The position numbers were made by a program, and so were the translations under genes. 64,000 nt of DNA from Dehalococcoidia bacterium (lineage in GTDB: Bacteria > Chloroflexota > Dehalococcoidia > Lucifugimonadales > UBA3495), in contig JAGWBI010000009.1 of NCBI GenBank assembly GCA_021295965.1, positions 1 to 64,000 on the forward strand. The letters are read 5' to 3'. Positions 24,001 through 32,959 of this stretch are shown in pieces (position 1 is the first letter of the stretch; each line of letters starts with the position of its first letter). Below the pieces are notes generated by a model. The model was not told the origin of the DNA, did no database searches, and saw nothing but the letters and a program-made list of their open reading frames with translations.

Positions 24001-25836
24001 TTGACCAGCCAAGCGCAACATCCCAGCCTGGAAGATATCCACCAGTCCAGTATGCGGCTGGCGCCCGACGCGCCGGCGATTATCCCGTTCATGGAGGACG
24101 AGATCCAGCGCTTCGACGCTGAGGTTGACCGCTTCCGCACCGGGGAACTGGACAACACCGTGTTCACGCCTTTCCGGCTCCGCCAGGGAGTGTACGGGCA
24201 GCGCCAAGCCGATGTCCAGATGATCCGGGTCAAGCTTCCCGGCGGCATCATCACGGCGGAAATGCTGGACTGTTTTGGCGACATAGCGGAACGCTATGCC
24301 CCGTTGCAAAAGGGGCACATCACCACGCGGGAGAACATCCAGCTGCATCATATCCCGCTGGAACAGACCTCCGAAGTGCTGCGGCTATTGGGCTCGGTGG
24401 GTCTGTCCACGCGCGAGGCGTGCGGGAATACCGTGCGAAACGTGGTGGGACCGCCGACGGCCGGCGTCAGCCGGGAAGAAGTCTTCGATCCGACGCCCTA
24501 CCTCACTGCCTACGTGCGCTTTGGCGTTCGCCATCCGATCACCCAGAGCTTCCCGCGCAAGTTCAAGTCAGCCTTCACCGGCAACGACCAACGCGACGAG
24601 GTGGCGGCCGCGATCCAGGACCTCACCTTTGTTTCCCAATACCAAGAAATTGACGGGGAGCAGCGGAAGGGCTTCAAGGTCTATTGCGGCGGCGGCACTT
24701 CCATCATGCCCCGGTTGGCGAAGCCACTGTACGAATGGGTTTCGGAGGATGACTACCTGCGCGTGGCCCTGGCGGTGTGGACGGTGTTCAACAACGCCGA
24801 TATGCTGCGCAAAAACCGGATGATGGCCCGTCTCAAGGTTTTGATTGACCGCATCGGGCTGGACGAATTCCGCGACATGGTGGACGCTGAACTGGCCAAT
24901 ATCGGGCCAATCGACTTCCGCTCCCTGATGGTTGCGGAGGAAATACAGCGGGAAACTCCGCCGGCACAACCGGCTTCCGCTAACGGCGACGACGGTAATC
25001 CCGAGTACCAGGCGTGGCTCAAGTCCAACGTGGAAGCGCAACGACAGGAAGGCTATCACGTCGTTTATGTCAAAGCAGAGCGTGGCGACTTGAACCCGGC
25101 GCAGTTCTGCGGCCTTGCCGACATCGTCCGCAAATACACCGGCGGGAAGGCCCGGACCAGCCAGGAGCAGAACATCGTCCTGAGGTGGGTTCCCAGCGGA
25201 CACCTGCACGACGTGTGGGACGCTCTAAAAGCGTTGGACCTGGCCGAAGCCGGTCACAGCCACATCACCAACGTGGTTTCCTGCCCCGGCACCGACAGTT
25301 GCAAGCTAGGCATCACCGCCTCCATGGGTTTGGCCAAAGCCCTGCGGGAAGAGATGTCGGACTGGAACGGCCTGGCCGACGACGCCGGAGTGGGCGACAT
25401 CCGTATAAAGATGAGCGGCTGCCCCAACGGGTGCGGTTTGCATCACATCGCCAACATTGGCTTCCACGGGGCTGCGGTGAAGGGCGTGGAAGGCCAGCAG
25501 ATCCCGTCCTACGAGCTGTTCCTGGGCGGCAATTACGGCGATAACCGGGTGGAAGATTCCCGGATCGGAACCCGCGTCCCCAAGGTCAAGGTGCCGGCCA
25601 AGTTGGTCCCCTCGGTTCTGAAAGAAATCGTCAGTTACTACAAGGAAAATCGCACCGGCGACGGGGAACGGTTCAATGACTTCCTGGACCGAGTGGGTTT
25701 GGAGGAATTGACGGGCGTAGCCGCACGGGCGCAGGAAGTGGGCCACGAAGCCGAGGGTGGCGGGGAGATGTATTTCGACTGGGAGCGCACCAACCAGTAC
25801 GTGCTGGAGCGTGGCGAGGGCGAGTGCGCCGTCTAG
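24001..25836 (+). CDS. Ferredoxin-type siroheme sulfite/nitrite reductase
   Basis: A 611-residue assimilatory reductase with two ferredoxin-like half-domains and two siroheme-binding domains. The siroheme-[4Fe-4S] cysteines are Cys428/Cys434 (SCPGTDSCKLG) and Cys474/Cys478 (SGCPNGCGLH). The N-terminal domain has LRQGVYGQRQADVQMIRVKLPGG-type sequence and the substrate/ferredoxin region TTRENIQLHHI and ACGNTVRNVVG. It catalyses six-electron reduction of sulfite to sulfide (or nitrite to ammonia). The family alone does not decide which, but the cysteine leader upstream argues for sulfite. The start is TTG 24001 after GAGGAGG. A TTG further upstream lies inside the terminator and is rejected. hemD follows after 19 nt. 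Confidence 0.92.
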   Translation: MTSQAQHPSLEDIHQSSMRLAPDAPAIIPFMEDEIQRFDAEVDRFRTGELDNTVFTPFRLRQGVYGQRQADVQMIRVKLPGGIITAEMLDCFGDIAERYAPLQKGHITTRENIQLHHIPLEQTSEVLRLLGSVGLSTREACGNTVRNVVGPPTAGVSREEVFDPTPYLTAYVRFGVRHPITQSFPRKFKSAFTGNDQRDEVAAAIQDLTFVSQYQEIDGEQRKGFKVYCGGGTSIMPRLAKPLYEWVSEDDYLRVALAVWTVFNNADMLRKNRMMARLKVLIDRIGLDEFRDMVDAELANIGPIDFRSLMVAEEIQRETPPAQPASANGDDGNPEYQAWLKSNVEAQRQEGYHVVYVKAERGDLNPAQFCGLADIVRKYTGGKARTSQEQNIVLRWVPSGHLHDVWDALKALDLAEAGHSHITNVVSCPGTDSCKLGITASMGLAKALREEMSDWNGLADDAGVGDIRIKMSGCPNGCGLHHIANIGFHGAAVKGVEGQQIPSYELFLGGNYGDNRVEDSRIGTRVPKVKVPAKLVPSVLKEIVSYYKENRTGDGERFNDFLDRVGLEELTGVAARAQEVGHEAEGGGEMYFDWERTNQYVLERGEGECAV

Positions 25837-25855
25837 CGGCGAGGCTCGCAGTATC

Positions 25856-26680
25856 ATGGCCAATGCGGCCCTGAACGGGAGAGTGCTGGCCTTCGTCGAG
25901 GCTCGTATGCCCGACGAGATGGCCGGCCTCATCCGTCGTCATGGTGGAGTGCCTTTGGGCGCTCCGGTATTGCAGGAGCACTACCGAAGCGACAGCCCGG
26001 AAGCTCGTGGGGCTATCGACGATGTCTGCGCAGGACGGGTTGACGCCGCCATTTTCCTGACCGGTGTTGGCGCCAACGCTATGATGGGGATTGCGGAGGC
26101 AATGGGACGATTGGGGGAATTCGAGGACGCGCTGCGCAACATCACCGTCGTGGCGCGCAGTCCAAAGCCGGGGCGGATCCTGCGTCGCCATAAAATCCCG
26201 ATCGCGGTCATGCCCCCGGAACCTTACACTTCTTCGGACTTGACGGCGGCAATGGCCGGGCTGCCGCTGGCAGGCAAGCGAGTCGTGTTCCAACGCTATG
26301 GTGGTCCCGACTCCGAACTGCCCACCTATCTGCGGGAACAAGGCGCCGACTATCAGGAGCTTACGCTGTACGACTGGGGACTGCCCGACGATACCGGTCC
26401 CGTGGTGGACCTGATCGACCGTATGGAAGGGGGCGAGGTTGATGCTCTGGCCTTCACCAGCCGGCCGCAGGTTCCCAACCTGCTGGCAATAGCCGCCGAT
26501 GCCGGCCGCGAAGAAAGCCTCCGCCGCAGCCTGTCAAACGCAGTGGCGGTGGCGTCCGTCGGGCCGGTCTGCACCCGGAAGTTGCTGGAACACAACATCC
26601 GGGTGGACGTGGAACCCGAACACCCGCACATGGGCAACCTGGTGCTGGCCGTGGCGGAATATTTCGGTGGAGCCGGTTAG
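25856..26680 (+). CDS. hemD: Uroporphyrinogen-III synthase family protein
   Basis: A 274-residue HemD-like protein that closes and inverts ring D of hydroxymethylbilane to uroporphyrinogen III, the branch point for siroheme. The two lobes are recognisable. The first has GRVLAFVEARMPDEMAGLIRRHGG, and the linker region is FLTGVGANAMMGIAEAMG. The second lobe has VVFQRYGGPDSELPTYLREQGADY, DALAFTSRPQVPNLL and VASVGPVCTRKLLEHNI. HemD proteins are very divergent, so the call rests on fold-level motifs. Its place 19 nt behind a siroheme enzyme supports cofactor supply. Its end overlaps the convergent cupin gene by 4 nt. Confidence 0.85.
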   Translation: MANAALNGRVLAFVEARMPDEMAGLIRRHGGVPLGAPVLQEHYRSDSPEARGAIDDVCAGRVDAAIFLTGVGANAMMGIAEAMGRLGEFEDALRNITVVARSPKPGRILRRHKIPIAVMPPEPYTSSDLTAAMAGLPLAGKRVVFQRYGGPDSELPTYLREQGADYQELTLYDWGLPDDTGPVVDLIDRMEGGEVDALAFTSRPQVPNLLAIAADAGREESLRRSLSNAVAVASVGPVCTRKLLEHNIRVDVEPEHPHMGNLVLAVAEYFGGAG

Positions 26681-27009
26681 TATTTGAACTCTTCGCGTAC
26701 CGGGCTGAATATGTCCAGCGCGACGGCTTTGGTGTCCCGGCCTTTGGCGTAGTGTTCTACGTCGCCGGGGATGATGTACATATCTCCCGGCTTGAGGACA
26801 CGGACCTCGCCCCCGATGCCCATTTCCAACTCGCCCTCCACAATGATGCCACCCTGTTCGTGAGGGTGGGTGTGCAGCGGCACGGTTGCGCCGGCGTCAA
26901 CCTCCACCAGTGAGAAGAGCATCTGGGCTCCCCAGAAGGTGCGGGTGCGGGCGCCTTCGGCCAGTTCTTTGTAACCCCGGCCTTCAAGTTGCAGGAAGTA
27001 ATCGCTCAT
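26677..27009 (-). CDS. Small single-domain cupin
   Basis: A 110-residue cupin. Motif 1 is visible as PLHTHPHEQGGIIVEGELEMGIGG (two or three His and a Glu, the metal ligands), and motif 2 as LKPGDMYIIPGDVEHYAKG (ending His). Such small cupins bind a metal and act as dioxygenases, isomerases or sensors, and the substrate cannot be read from sequence. The ATG 27009 follows AAGGAG at good distance. It is immediately downstream of radC on the same strand (19 nt gap) and overlaps the hemD stop on the other strand. Confidence 0.88.
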   Translation of the reverse strand: MSDYFLQLEGRGYKELAEGARTRTFWGAQMLFSLVEVDAGATVPLHTHPHEQGGIIVEGELEMGIGGEVRVLKPGDMYIIPGDVEHYAKGRDTKAVALDIFSPVREEFKY

Positions 27010-27028
27010 TGCAGGGTCTCCTTTTTGG

Positions 27029-27916
27029 TCAGGTGGGGTCAAATCCCAATCCTTTTTGTTTCAAACTGACGAACTGGCCGCCATGTCCGATGATGATATG
27101 GTCCAGCAGTTCAATGTCCATCAATTTGCCGGCGGCGGCCAGATGGACCGTAACGGCTATGTCCTCCGGGCTGGGAGTAGGGTCGCCGGAAGGGTGATTG
27201 TGGACCACGATGATCGACGGCGCGTTTTCCCGGACCGCTGGGCGGAGGACCTCGGCGGTGCGGACGGAACTGTTGTTGACGGTCCCAATATAGATGTTAC
27301 GTCGGGCAATCACCCGGTTTTTGTTGTTCAGGAGCAGGACATCCAGATTTTCCTGGGTCAACGTCTCCATCTCCGCTGACACCAAGTTGGCGGCGTCTTG
27401 CGGACAGGAAATCTCCGCCCGCTCCTCGGGGGCCAACGACGCAATGCGTCGTCCCAACTCCAGCGCTGCCATGATCTCGCAAGTCTTGGCATCGCTCAAC
27501 CCGCGCTGGTCGCAAAGTTCAGCGTATCCGGCGCGGGCGAAACCTGCCAACCCGTCGAATTCCGCCAGGATGCGCGTAGCGACGTTGATGGCGTTTTCGC
27601 CGGCAATCCCCGTTCGCAGCAAGATGGCGACCAACTCGGCATTGTTCAGGTAACGAGGCCCGTGTGCGCGTAGCCGTTCGCGGGGTCGCTCGCCGATGGG
27701 CAGCTCACGGATGGTGGGTTGGTACGAAACCGCTGCCTTCGAACCGGGTTTTGGTCGCATATCCGCGCTGGAAACCGGGCAGGTATCGTTGGACGGCTCG
27801 GTTTGCTCTGGCGAGTTGTCAGCGGTGGCTGGGGTTCCGCTGATAATTTGGTCCAGTTCGGCGCGAAAAGCCTCCAGGGCTTCTAATTCGGCTGGTGACC
27901 CGGCGATAACCATCAT
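27029..27916 (-). CDS. radC: RadC-family JAMM/MPN protein
   Basis: A 295-residue RadC-like protein. The helix-hairpin-helix-like N-terminal part has IRELPIGERPRERLRAHGPRYLNNAELVAILLRTG. The C-terminal MPN domain carries the full JAMM metal motif VVHNHPSGDPTPSPED, with the upstream Glu in the expected strand. RadC was named for DNA repair, but its biochemical role remains unclear. The usual family start is near SYQPTIRELP. Here about 60 extra low-complexity residues precede it (rich in Pro, Ser, Thr and acidic residues), so the true start may be the internal ATG at 27760. Confidence 0.92.
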   Translation of the reverse strand: MMVIAGSPAELEALEAFRAELDQIISGTPATADNSPEQTEPSNDTCPVSSADMRPKPGSKAAVSYQPTIRELPIGERPRERLRAHGPRYLNNAELVAILLRTGIAGENAINVATRILAEFDGLAGFARAGYAELCDQRGLSDAKTCEIMAALELGRRIASLAPEERAEISCPQDAANLVSAEMETLTQENLDVLLLNNKNRVIARRNIYIGTVNNSSVRTAEVLRPAVRENAPSIIVVHNHPSGDPTPSPEDIAVTVHLAAAGKLMDIELLDHIIIGHGGQFVSLKQKGLGFDPT

Positions 27917-28030
27917 TCACTCCGACCTCAAAATGGCGTCGCCGATCAGTGTAAAACGACCACGGACAGTCTCGCTACGGCCTCCTGTCAGCAAATCTGA
28001 CGGCAAGTGTGCGCTACGGGTCAAAAGGAC

Positions 28031-29209
28031 TCATCGCATAGACTTATGGACTCCGTACGCAGCCTTCGACCCAACGGAGAACATATTGGACACGGTGAAT
28101 AGCCGCCGACGGTGCGGCAAAAATTCGTCCGCACCAAGTTCCTCTACGGCGGCCAAAGTTCGTTGCAGGCCGGTCCGCATTGTCTGGTAACTCGATGCAT
28201 CGGCCAGTTCCAACGCGCCGCAGGTTATAACCGGGCCGATGAGACAGCTGAGCATGACCCGCCGGTAATCGCGCCAACAGTCGTCGAATGAGTAGTCTTC
28301 TACGCCCGACACACGGAGGGCGCGGTGATACTCCTCCAATGTGTCGCGTTCGATCTCGCGGCGAACCTGCGGAGAAACGCTGGTGGAAAGGAAATATGTT
28401 ACGTCGCGCAGGCCGCTGTGCATTCCGCAATTCTGCCAGTCGATAGCCGTTGCGCTCCCACCGTCACCGTCTTCCAGGAACAAATTGGCCGATCTGAAAT
28501 CTCCGTGGGTGAACGTGCGGGGGCCGGTTGCCATGTCGTCCATGTGGTCGGCGATGCGCATGCCGTATGATTCGGCCAAGCGTTTTTGCTCATCGGAGAA
28601 GCAATCGCCGAAACGGCTCAGTACGCGAGGGAGGTAAGCGAGATAGCCAAGTTGCACCAACCTTCGCAGCTGTTTCAGGTAGTCAGGAAAGGGCGCCAAG
28701 TGGGGTTCGTGGACATTATTCCAGTATCGCGCGTGAAGGTGGGCTGCTGCACGGATGGCCGTTTGTGCTTCGGTTGGCGTTGCGCTGTTGCTCAGCGGCG
28801 CCTGATGGGTGAGGCTCATATCTTCAAGCACCAATGCGAAGCGGTGGGTGCGGTTGGCAAAGTTTCCCCAGTATAACGTCGGCGACCTCAACGGAGAGAG
28901 TGGTGCGACGTGGCGATAGTAGTCGTACTCGCGCCGATACAACCTGAAGCGGCGGCCCATGCGAAAGGTTTTCGGATCGGAACTGTGCATCTTGAGGATC
29001 ATCGTCGTTGGACAGAGAGGGTGATTATCTCGCCATTCCAGGAGGCAGCGGCGAACTTCTGAGAACAGTCCAGGTTCGGTCGCTATATTTTCGACTTCAA
29101 CGGATTCCAGAGCGGGCGATTCGCCGCCTCTCCCCATGCACAATGCCCGGCGGAGCCATCCAGTCGTGACCTCGCTCACATCGCTGGGTATTCCGGGGTC
29201 AGTTGCCAT
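28031..29209 (-). CDS. Phosphotransferase of the aminoglycoside/ecdysteroid-kinase-like family (copy 1)
   Basis: A 392-residue protein with an APH/choline-kinase fold. The catalytic loop is FTHGDFRSANLFLED with Asp and Asn, and the metal-binding Asp is in AIDWQNCG. It also has a nucleotide-binding N-lobe (TTMILKMHSSD) and the conserved YYRHVAPLSPLRSPTLYWGNF block seen in ecdysteroid 22-kinase-like (CHK) proteins. It should phosphorylate a small alcohol or amine; the substrate is unknown. It is followed upstream on the same strand by a clear paralogue (29255), separated by 45 nt. Confidence 0.88.
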   Translation of the reverse strand: MATDPGIPSDVSEVTTGWLRRALCMGRGGESPALESVEVENIATEPGLFSEVRRCLLEWRDNHPLCPTTMILKMHSSDPKTFRMGRRFRLYRREYDYYRHVAPLSPLRSPTLYWGNFANRTHRFALVLEDMSLTHQAPLSNSATPTEAQTAIRAAAHLHARYWNNVHEPHLAPFPDYLKQLRRLVQLGYLAYLPRVLSRFGDCFSDEQKRLAESYGMRIADHMDDMATGPRTFTHGDFRSANLFLEDGDGGSATAIDWQNCGMHSGLRDVTYFLSTSVSPQVRREIERDTLEEYHRALRVSGVEDYSFDDCWRDYRRVMLSCLIGPVITCGALELADASSYQTMRTGLQRTLAAVEELGADEFLPHRRRLFTVSNMFSVGSKAAYGVHKSMR

Positions 29210-29254
29210 TGTGCTGCTGACTACCGTCCGAGCGTTCTCCCGAACTTAAGGGTC

Positions 29255-30361
29255 CTACGACCGAGTTGGCAAAAATTCCTTGGCGTTCAAGTCACCAATG
29301 GCGGTGAGGGTTCGTTGTAGAAATACATCGGCCAATTGACGGCTGCGGTCGCTGGTGAAATCCAGCTGGCCGCCGGCGATGATGGGGGTACGGAAGCAGC
29401 CGAGCATGTTCTGACGATAACTGCGCCAACATTCTTCGAGGGTAAAATCGTGTACCCCCGAGGCGTGGACAATGCCGTGGTACTCCGTCAGGACGTCGCG
29501 CTCGATCTGCCGACGCACCGCGGTGGAGACGCTGGACGACATAAAATAGGCGACATCAGAAAGACCGCTAGCAATACCGCTGACCTGCCAGTCCACCGCC
29601 GCGAACTCCCCACTTCCGCGTCCGAAGAACATATTATCGAGCCTGAAGTCACCATGAGTGAAGGTCATGGGACCGGCGGCGACCGCTGTAAGATACCCAA
29701 CCATGCTCGATCCAAATTCCTCCGCCAACCGACGCAACGAGTCCGGGAACAGGTAGCCGAAGCGTTCCAACACTGTGGGCAGGCTGGATTGGTACACGGC
29801 CTGGACCAACGAATGGCGTTCCGGGGTGGAGGAACTATGGAAACCTGACACTGGCGGTTGGTCCACCCGGTTCCAATAGCGCCCGTGCATTTCTGCTACG
29901 GCGCGAACCGCGGTTCGCGCCTGGGTCGCGCTGGCGCCTTCGATCTGGTCCGCGGTGGTCAAAGAGCGCAAGTCCTCCAGCAACAGGACGAAACGGTGGC
30001 TCGCGTCGTCAAAATTCCCGTAAAAAAGTTGGGGCGAACGCAACGGGATCTCTGGCGCAAGCGTAGTGTAGAAGGCGTACTCACGCTGGTACAGCCGGAG
30101 CGTCCGGGCGATCTCCACAGTCTCACGATGGGGACTGGATAACTTGACAATCACAGACTGCGGACCGTGGGGTTCAGGGCCGCGATACGTCAGATTGCAA
30201 CGGAAAATCCTCCCGACCAATCCGACGCCGGCGCCGATCTCTTCCAGCGCAACGTCCTGAATGGCTGGAAGGTTGGGGTTGCCTCCAGATTTGAATGCCT
30301 GTTGCAGCCAGGAGGCCGTGATAGCGCCTGGGTTTTCCGGGATGGTTGGTGACGTGGCCAT
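29255..30361 (-). CDS. Phosphotransferase of the aminoglycoside/ecdysteroid-kinase-like family (copy 2)
   Basis: A 368-residue paralogue of the neighbouring kinase, collinear over its length. The catalytic loop is FTHGDFRLDNMFFGR and the metal site AVDWQVSG. The N-lobe has PQSVIVKLSSP, and YAFYTTLAPEIPLRSPQLFYGNF matches the equivalent block of copy 1. Both also share the later YFMSSSVS-type segment (YFLSTSVS in copy 1), which marks a tandem duplication rather than convergence. Cytosolic, function unknown. A palindrome lies 42 nt upstream of its start. Confidence 0.88.
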   Translation of the reverse strand: MATSPTIPENPGAITASWLQQAFKSGGNPNLPAIQDVALEEIGAGVGLVGRIFRCNLTYRGPEPHGPQSVIVKLSSPHRETVEIARTLRLYQREYAFYTTLAPEIPLRSPQLFYGNFDDASHRFVLLLEDLRSLTTADQIEGASATQARTAVRAVAEMHGRYWNRVDQPPVSGFHSSSTPERHSLVQAVYQSSLPTVLERFGYLFPDSLRRLAEEFGSSMVGYLTAVAAGPMTFTHGDFRLDNMFFGRGSGEFAAVDWQVSGIASGLSDVAYFMSSSVSTAVRRQIERDVLTEYHGIVHASGVHDFTLEECWRSYRQNMLGCFRTPIIAGGQLDFTSDRSRQLADVFLQRTLTAIGDLNAKEFLPTRS

Positions 30362-30402
30362 GCCAGTTTCTCTCCGCTGAAAGGTTTCTTTCCCGAATCA
30401 GA

Positions 30403-30430
30403 GTAGGGGCGAATAATCATTCGCCCCTAC
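30403..30430. repeat. 28-bp intergenic palindrome
   Basis: Perfect arms GTAGGGGCGAAT / ATTCGCCCCTAC with loop AATC, in the 101-nt gap between the TPP enzyme gene and the kinase gene (both minus strand). Confidence 0.92.
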
Positions 30431-30462
30431 AAACAGCGTACGCGATATGCTGGTAATCCGGA

Positions 30463-32109
30463 TTAGTCAAACCGGAACTTGGAGAAGGTACCTTCTTCCT
30501 TGGTGATGAACTCCAGTAGGGCCGGACGACCGTTAGCGTTGGCCTCCATGGCGCGCTGCATGGCGGGCTTGATTTCGTCCGGGGTGTGGATCTGTTCCGC
30601 GTAGGCTCCCAGCGCGACGGCGACCTGGTAGAAATCGCCGCTGAGGTCTTTGAGTCCGTAGCGTTCCACTGCAGTGGGGATGCGGCTGTCGGGGTAGATT
30701 GCCATGGTCGAGTTGTTCATCACCACCGTAGTGATGGGGATGTTCGCGCGTACGGCGGTTTCAACGTCTAGTCCGACCATGCCGAAGGCGGCGTCGCCCA
30801 TGAAATTGATGACCATTTTTTCCGGGGCCGCCATCTTCGCTCCCATGGCGAGGCCCAGGCTGTAACCGAGCTGGGTTGACTTGCCCCAGCCGATGAAGCT
30901 GCGCGGCGCCCGGGCTTCCCAGAAGGGCGACACCTGCTCGCGGGGACTGCCCGATTCGTGGGTGACAATAGTATTGTCGAGGTCCACGGTGTGCATGATG
31001 TCCCAGACCACGCGGTAGGGGTTCAGGGGAACCTCGTCGCTGGTGAGGCGGGGCAGCCATTCGGCCATCCAAGCATCCCGACTGGCGGTGATTTCGTCAG
31101 CGAGGGCCTGGTTAGGGGCGCGTTGTTGGATGCCCTGGGCCTTGAGCTCGTCGATGAACTGACGCAAAGCCAGCTTGGCATCGCCCAGAATGGGATAGTC
31201 GGTACGGTAGTCCTTATTGACGTCGCCGTCGCCGTTGGTCAGGTGGATGAGGGTCTTGCCAGCCGGTATGGGCACGGTGAAACCGCTCTTGGTGAAGCTG
31301 ACGCCGACGCCGAAAACCACGTCGGCGTTGGTGAGGAACCGATGTACAGGTCCGGTTTGGCTGGAACCGCCCACGCCGAGGGAGAGGGGGTGATTTTCAG
31401 GGAATGCGCTCTTTCCCTCGAGGGTGGTCATCACGGGGATCTGGAGGAATTCGGCCAACTCCAGGAGTTCGTCGGTCGCCTCGGCGTACATTACGCCCTG
31501 GCCGGCATGGATCACCGGACGCTGGGCCGAGATCAGAGCCCGAGCGCCACGGGTGATCGCCGCGGGGTCGGCGGCGAAGCGCATTTTCGCCGGCGGGATG
31601 TAATCGAAGTCCTCTTCGCTGATCTGGTCGGACACCAGGTCGGAGGGGATTTCCAGCAGGACGGGTCCGGGTTTTCCGGAACGTAGCTTGGTGAAAGCCT
31701 GGCGGAACAGCTCAGGAACCCGGTCGGCGAAATTCACATGGCCGGCCCACTTGGTGATGGGCGCGTAGGCCTGAACGGGATGGAAGTTGGGTTCGACGCC
31801 CAGACGGTTGCGAGCGACGCCAGCGGGAAGCACCAGGATCGGCACCGAGTCGGCGTAGGCCTGGGCCACTCCGCCGAAGGAGTTTTCCGCCCCCGGGCCG
31901 TTCTGGGCCAGGAAGATGCCGATTTTGTTGCCGTTGCTGACGCGGGAAAAACCGTCGGCCATGTGGACGCCGGTTCGTTCCTGGCGGCAGACGACGGGAC
32001 GGATCCCGGCGATGGCCGCCGCTTCGATTAGCGGGTTGGAAGGCATGACGGCGATCCAGTCCACGCCTTCCATTTTCAATACGTTGGCTACTGCGGTAAC
32101 TCCGTCCAC
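30463..32109 (-). CDS. Thiamine pyrophosphate-dependent enzyme (acetolactate synthase-like)
   Basis: A 548-residue TPP enzyme with the three-domain plan of the acetolactate synthase/benzoylformate decarboxylase family. The N-terminal PYR domain has the activating Glu in RQERTGVHMADGFSR. The central domain has VIHAGQGVMYAEATDELLELAE. The C-terminal PP domain has NFMGDAAFGMVGLDVETAVRANIPITTVVMNN, a GDG-N motif with GDA. Lack of clear FAD-binding and regulatory features makes acetolactate synthase itself unlikely; decarboxylase or lyase chemistry on a 2-oxo acid is more probable. The start is GTG 32109. It is followed by an alpha/beta hydrolase upstream in the same direction (47-nt gap). Confidence 0.9.
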   Translation of the reverse strand: MDGVTAVANVLKMEGVDWIAVMPSNPLIEAAAIAGIRPVVCRQERTGVHMADGFSRVSNGNKIGIFLAQNGPGAENSFGGVAQAYADSVPILVLPAGVARNRLGVEPNFHPVQAYAPITKWAGHVNFADRVPELFRQAFTKLRSGKPGPVLLEIPSDLVSDQISEEDFDYIPPAKMRFAADPAAITRGARALISAQRPVIHAGQGVMYAEATDELLELAEFLQIPVMTTLEGKSAFPENHPLSLGVGGSSQTGPVHRFLTNADVVFGVGVSFTKSGFTVPIPAGKTLIHLTNGDGDVNKDYRTDYPILGDAKLALRQFIDELKAQGIQQRAPNQALADEITASRDAWMAEWLPRLTSDEVPLNPYRVVWDIMHTVDLDNTIVTHESGSPREQVSPFWEARAPRSFIGWGKSTQLGYSLGLAMGAKMAAPEKMVINFMGDAAFGMVGLDVETAVRANIPITTVVMNNSTMAIYPDSRIPTAVERYGLKDLSGDFYQVAVALGAYAEQIHTPDEIKPAMQRAMEANANGRPALLEFITKEEGTFSKFRFD

Positions 32110-32156
32110 GGTTGGTTTCCTCCAGGGTCGGTGGGCAATTGGTTTAGTGTCGATGT

Positions 32157-32870
32157 TCAGCCGATCTCGGTCAGAAAAGCGTCGATGGCGGCGTTCACTT
32201 CGGCCGGCTTTTCCACCATCGGGAAATGGCCGGCGTCTTTCATCTTGATCAGTTTGGAGCCGGGTACCGCTCGATGGATTTCTTCCTCGTAGTCCCCGGT
32301 AGCTAACGGATCATCGACGCCCTGGATCAGCAACAGTGGGGCCGAAAGGGTGTGGATGCGGTCCCGCACGTCGAAACGGTCAATCGCCACCAGATCACGG
32401 TACTGTGCTACAGGTCCCACGTCGCGGTGTCGTTGCAGCAGTTTCGCCCGCAGTTCCGGTTCGATGAAGTGCATAGCACCGTCCATTGCGCCCAACCACT
32501 TTTCATAGGTTTCGGCATTCGCGGCGGCGTCCAGCCGGAACTGCAAATCGCCGGGCCGGCGCTGCTTGGGGCGCATGGCAATCGTCATCAGCGCCAGACC
32601 TTTCACTTCGTCCGGGTAGTCCAGCGCGTATTGCAGCGCGATGCAGGCTCCCAGGGTGAACCCGCTGAGGATCAAGTCGTGGTCGAGGCCCTGGGCGTGA
32701 AGCCAACCCCTGAGCCAGTCGGTGTAGCGTTCGACGCTGCTACACGGCGCACCGTCGAGATGTCCGGGCAGATGCGGAGCCAAACTACCGGGGTAGTGGG
32801 ACAGCTGATGGACGTAGGAATCGGCGCAGCCGCCGGCGCCGGGGCCATGAATGAATACCATTTGCGTCAT
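32157..32870 (-). CDS. Alpha/beta-hydrolase fold protein with Thr at the nucleophile position
   Basis: A 237-residue alpha/beta hydrolase. The oxyanion-hole start is FIHGPGAGG, and the late acid and His are in LLLIQGVDDPLATGD and KMKDAGHFPMVEKP. The nucleophile elbow, usually G-x-S-x-G, reads SGFTLGA, so residue 72 is Thr rather than Ser. Thr at this position is rare. It may support slow esterase activity or a non-hydrolytic role. The gene is 47 nt upstream of the TPP enzyme gene and likely in one transcript, so it may act on the same pathway. Confidence 0.85.
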   Translation of the reverse strand: MTQMVFIHGPGAGGCADSYVHQLSHYPGSLAPHLPGHLDGAPCSSVERYTDWLRGWLHAQGLDHDLILSGFTLGACIALQYALDYPDEVKGLALMTIAMRPKQRRPGDLQFRLDAAANAETYEKWLGAMDGAMHFIEPELRAKLLQRHRDVGPVAQYRDLVAIDRFDVRDRIHTLSAPLLLIQGVDDPLATGDYEEEIHRAVPGSKLIKMKDAGHFPMVEKPAEVNAAIDAFLTEIG

Positions 32871-32959
32871 AGGAACCTACGTGCAGGGCCTGCCGGCGAG
32901 GCCGAATGCGGGCATTCTAGGCGGCGCTGTCAGCATGGTCAAGGAAAAACATGCCATGT

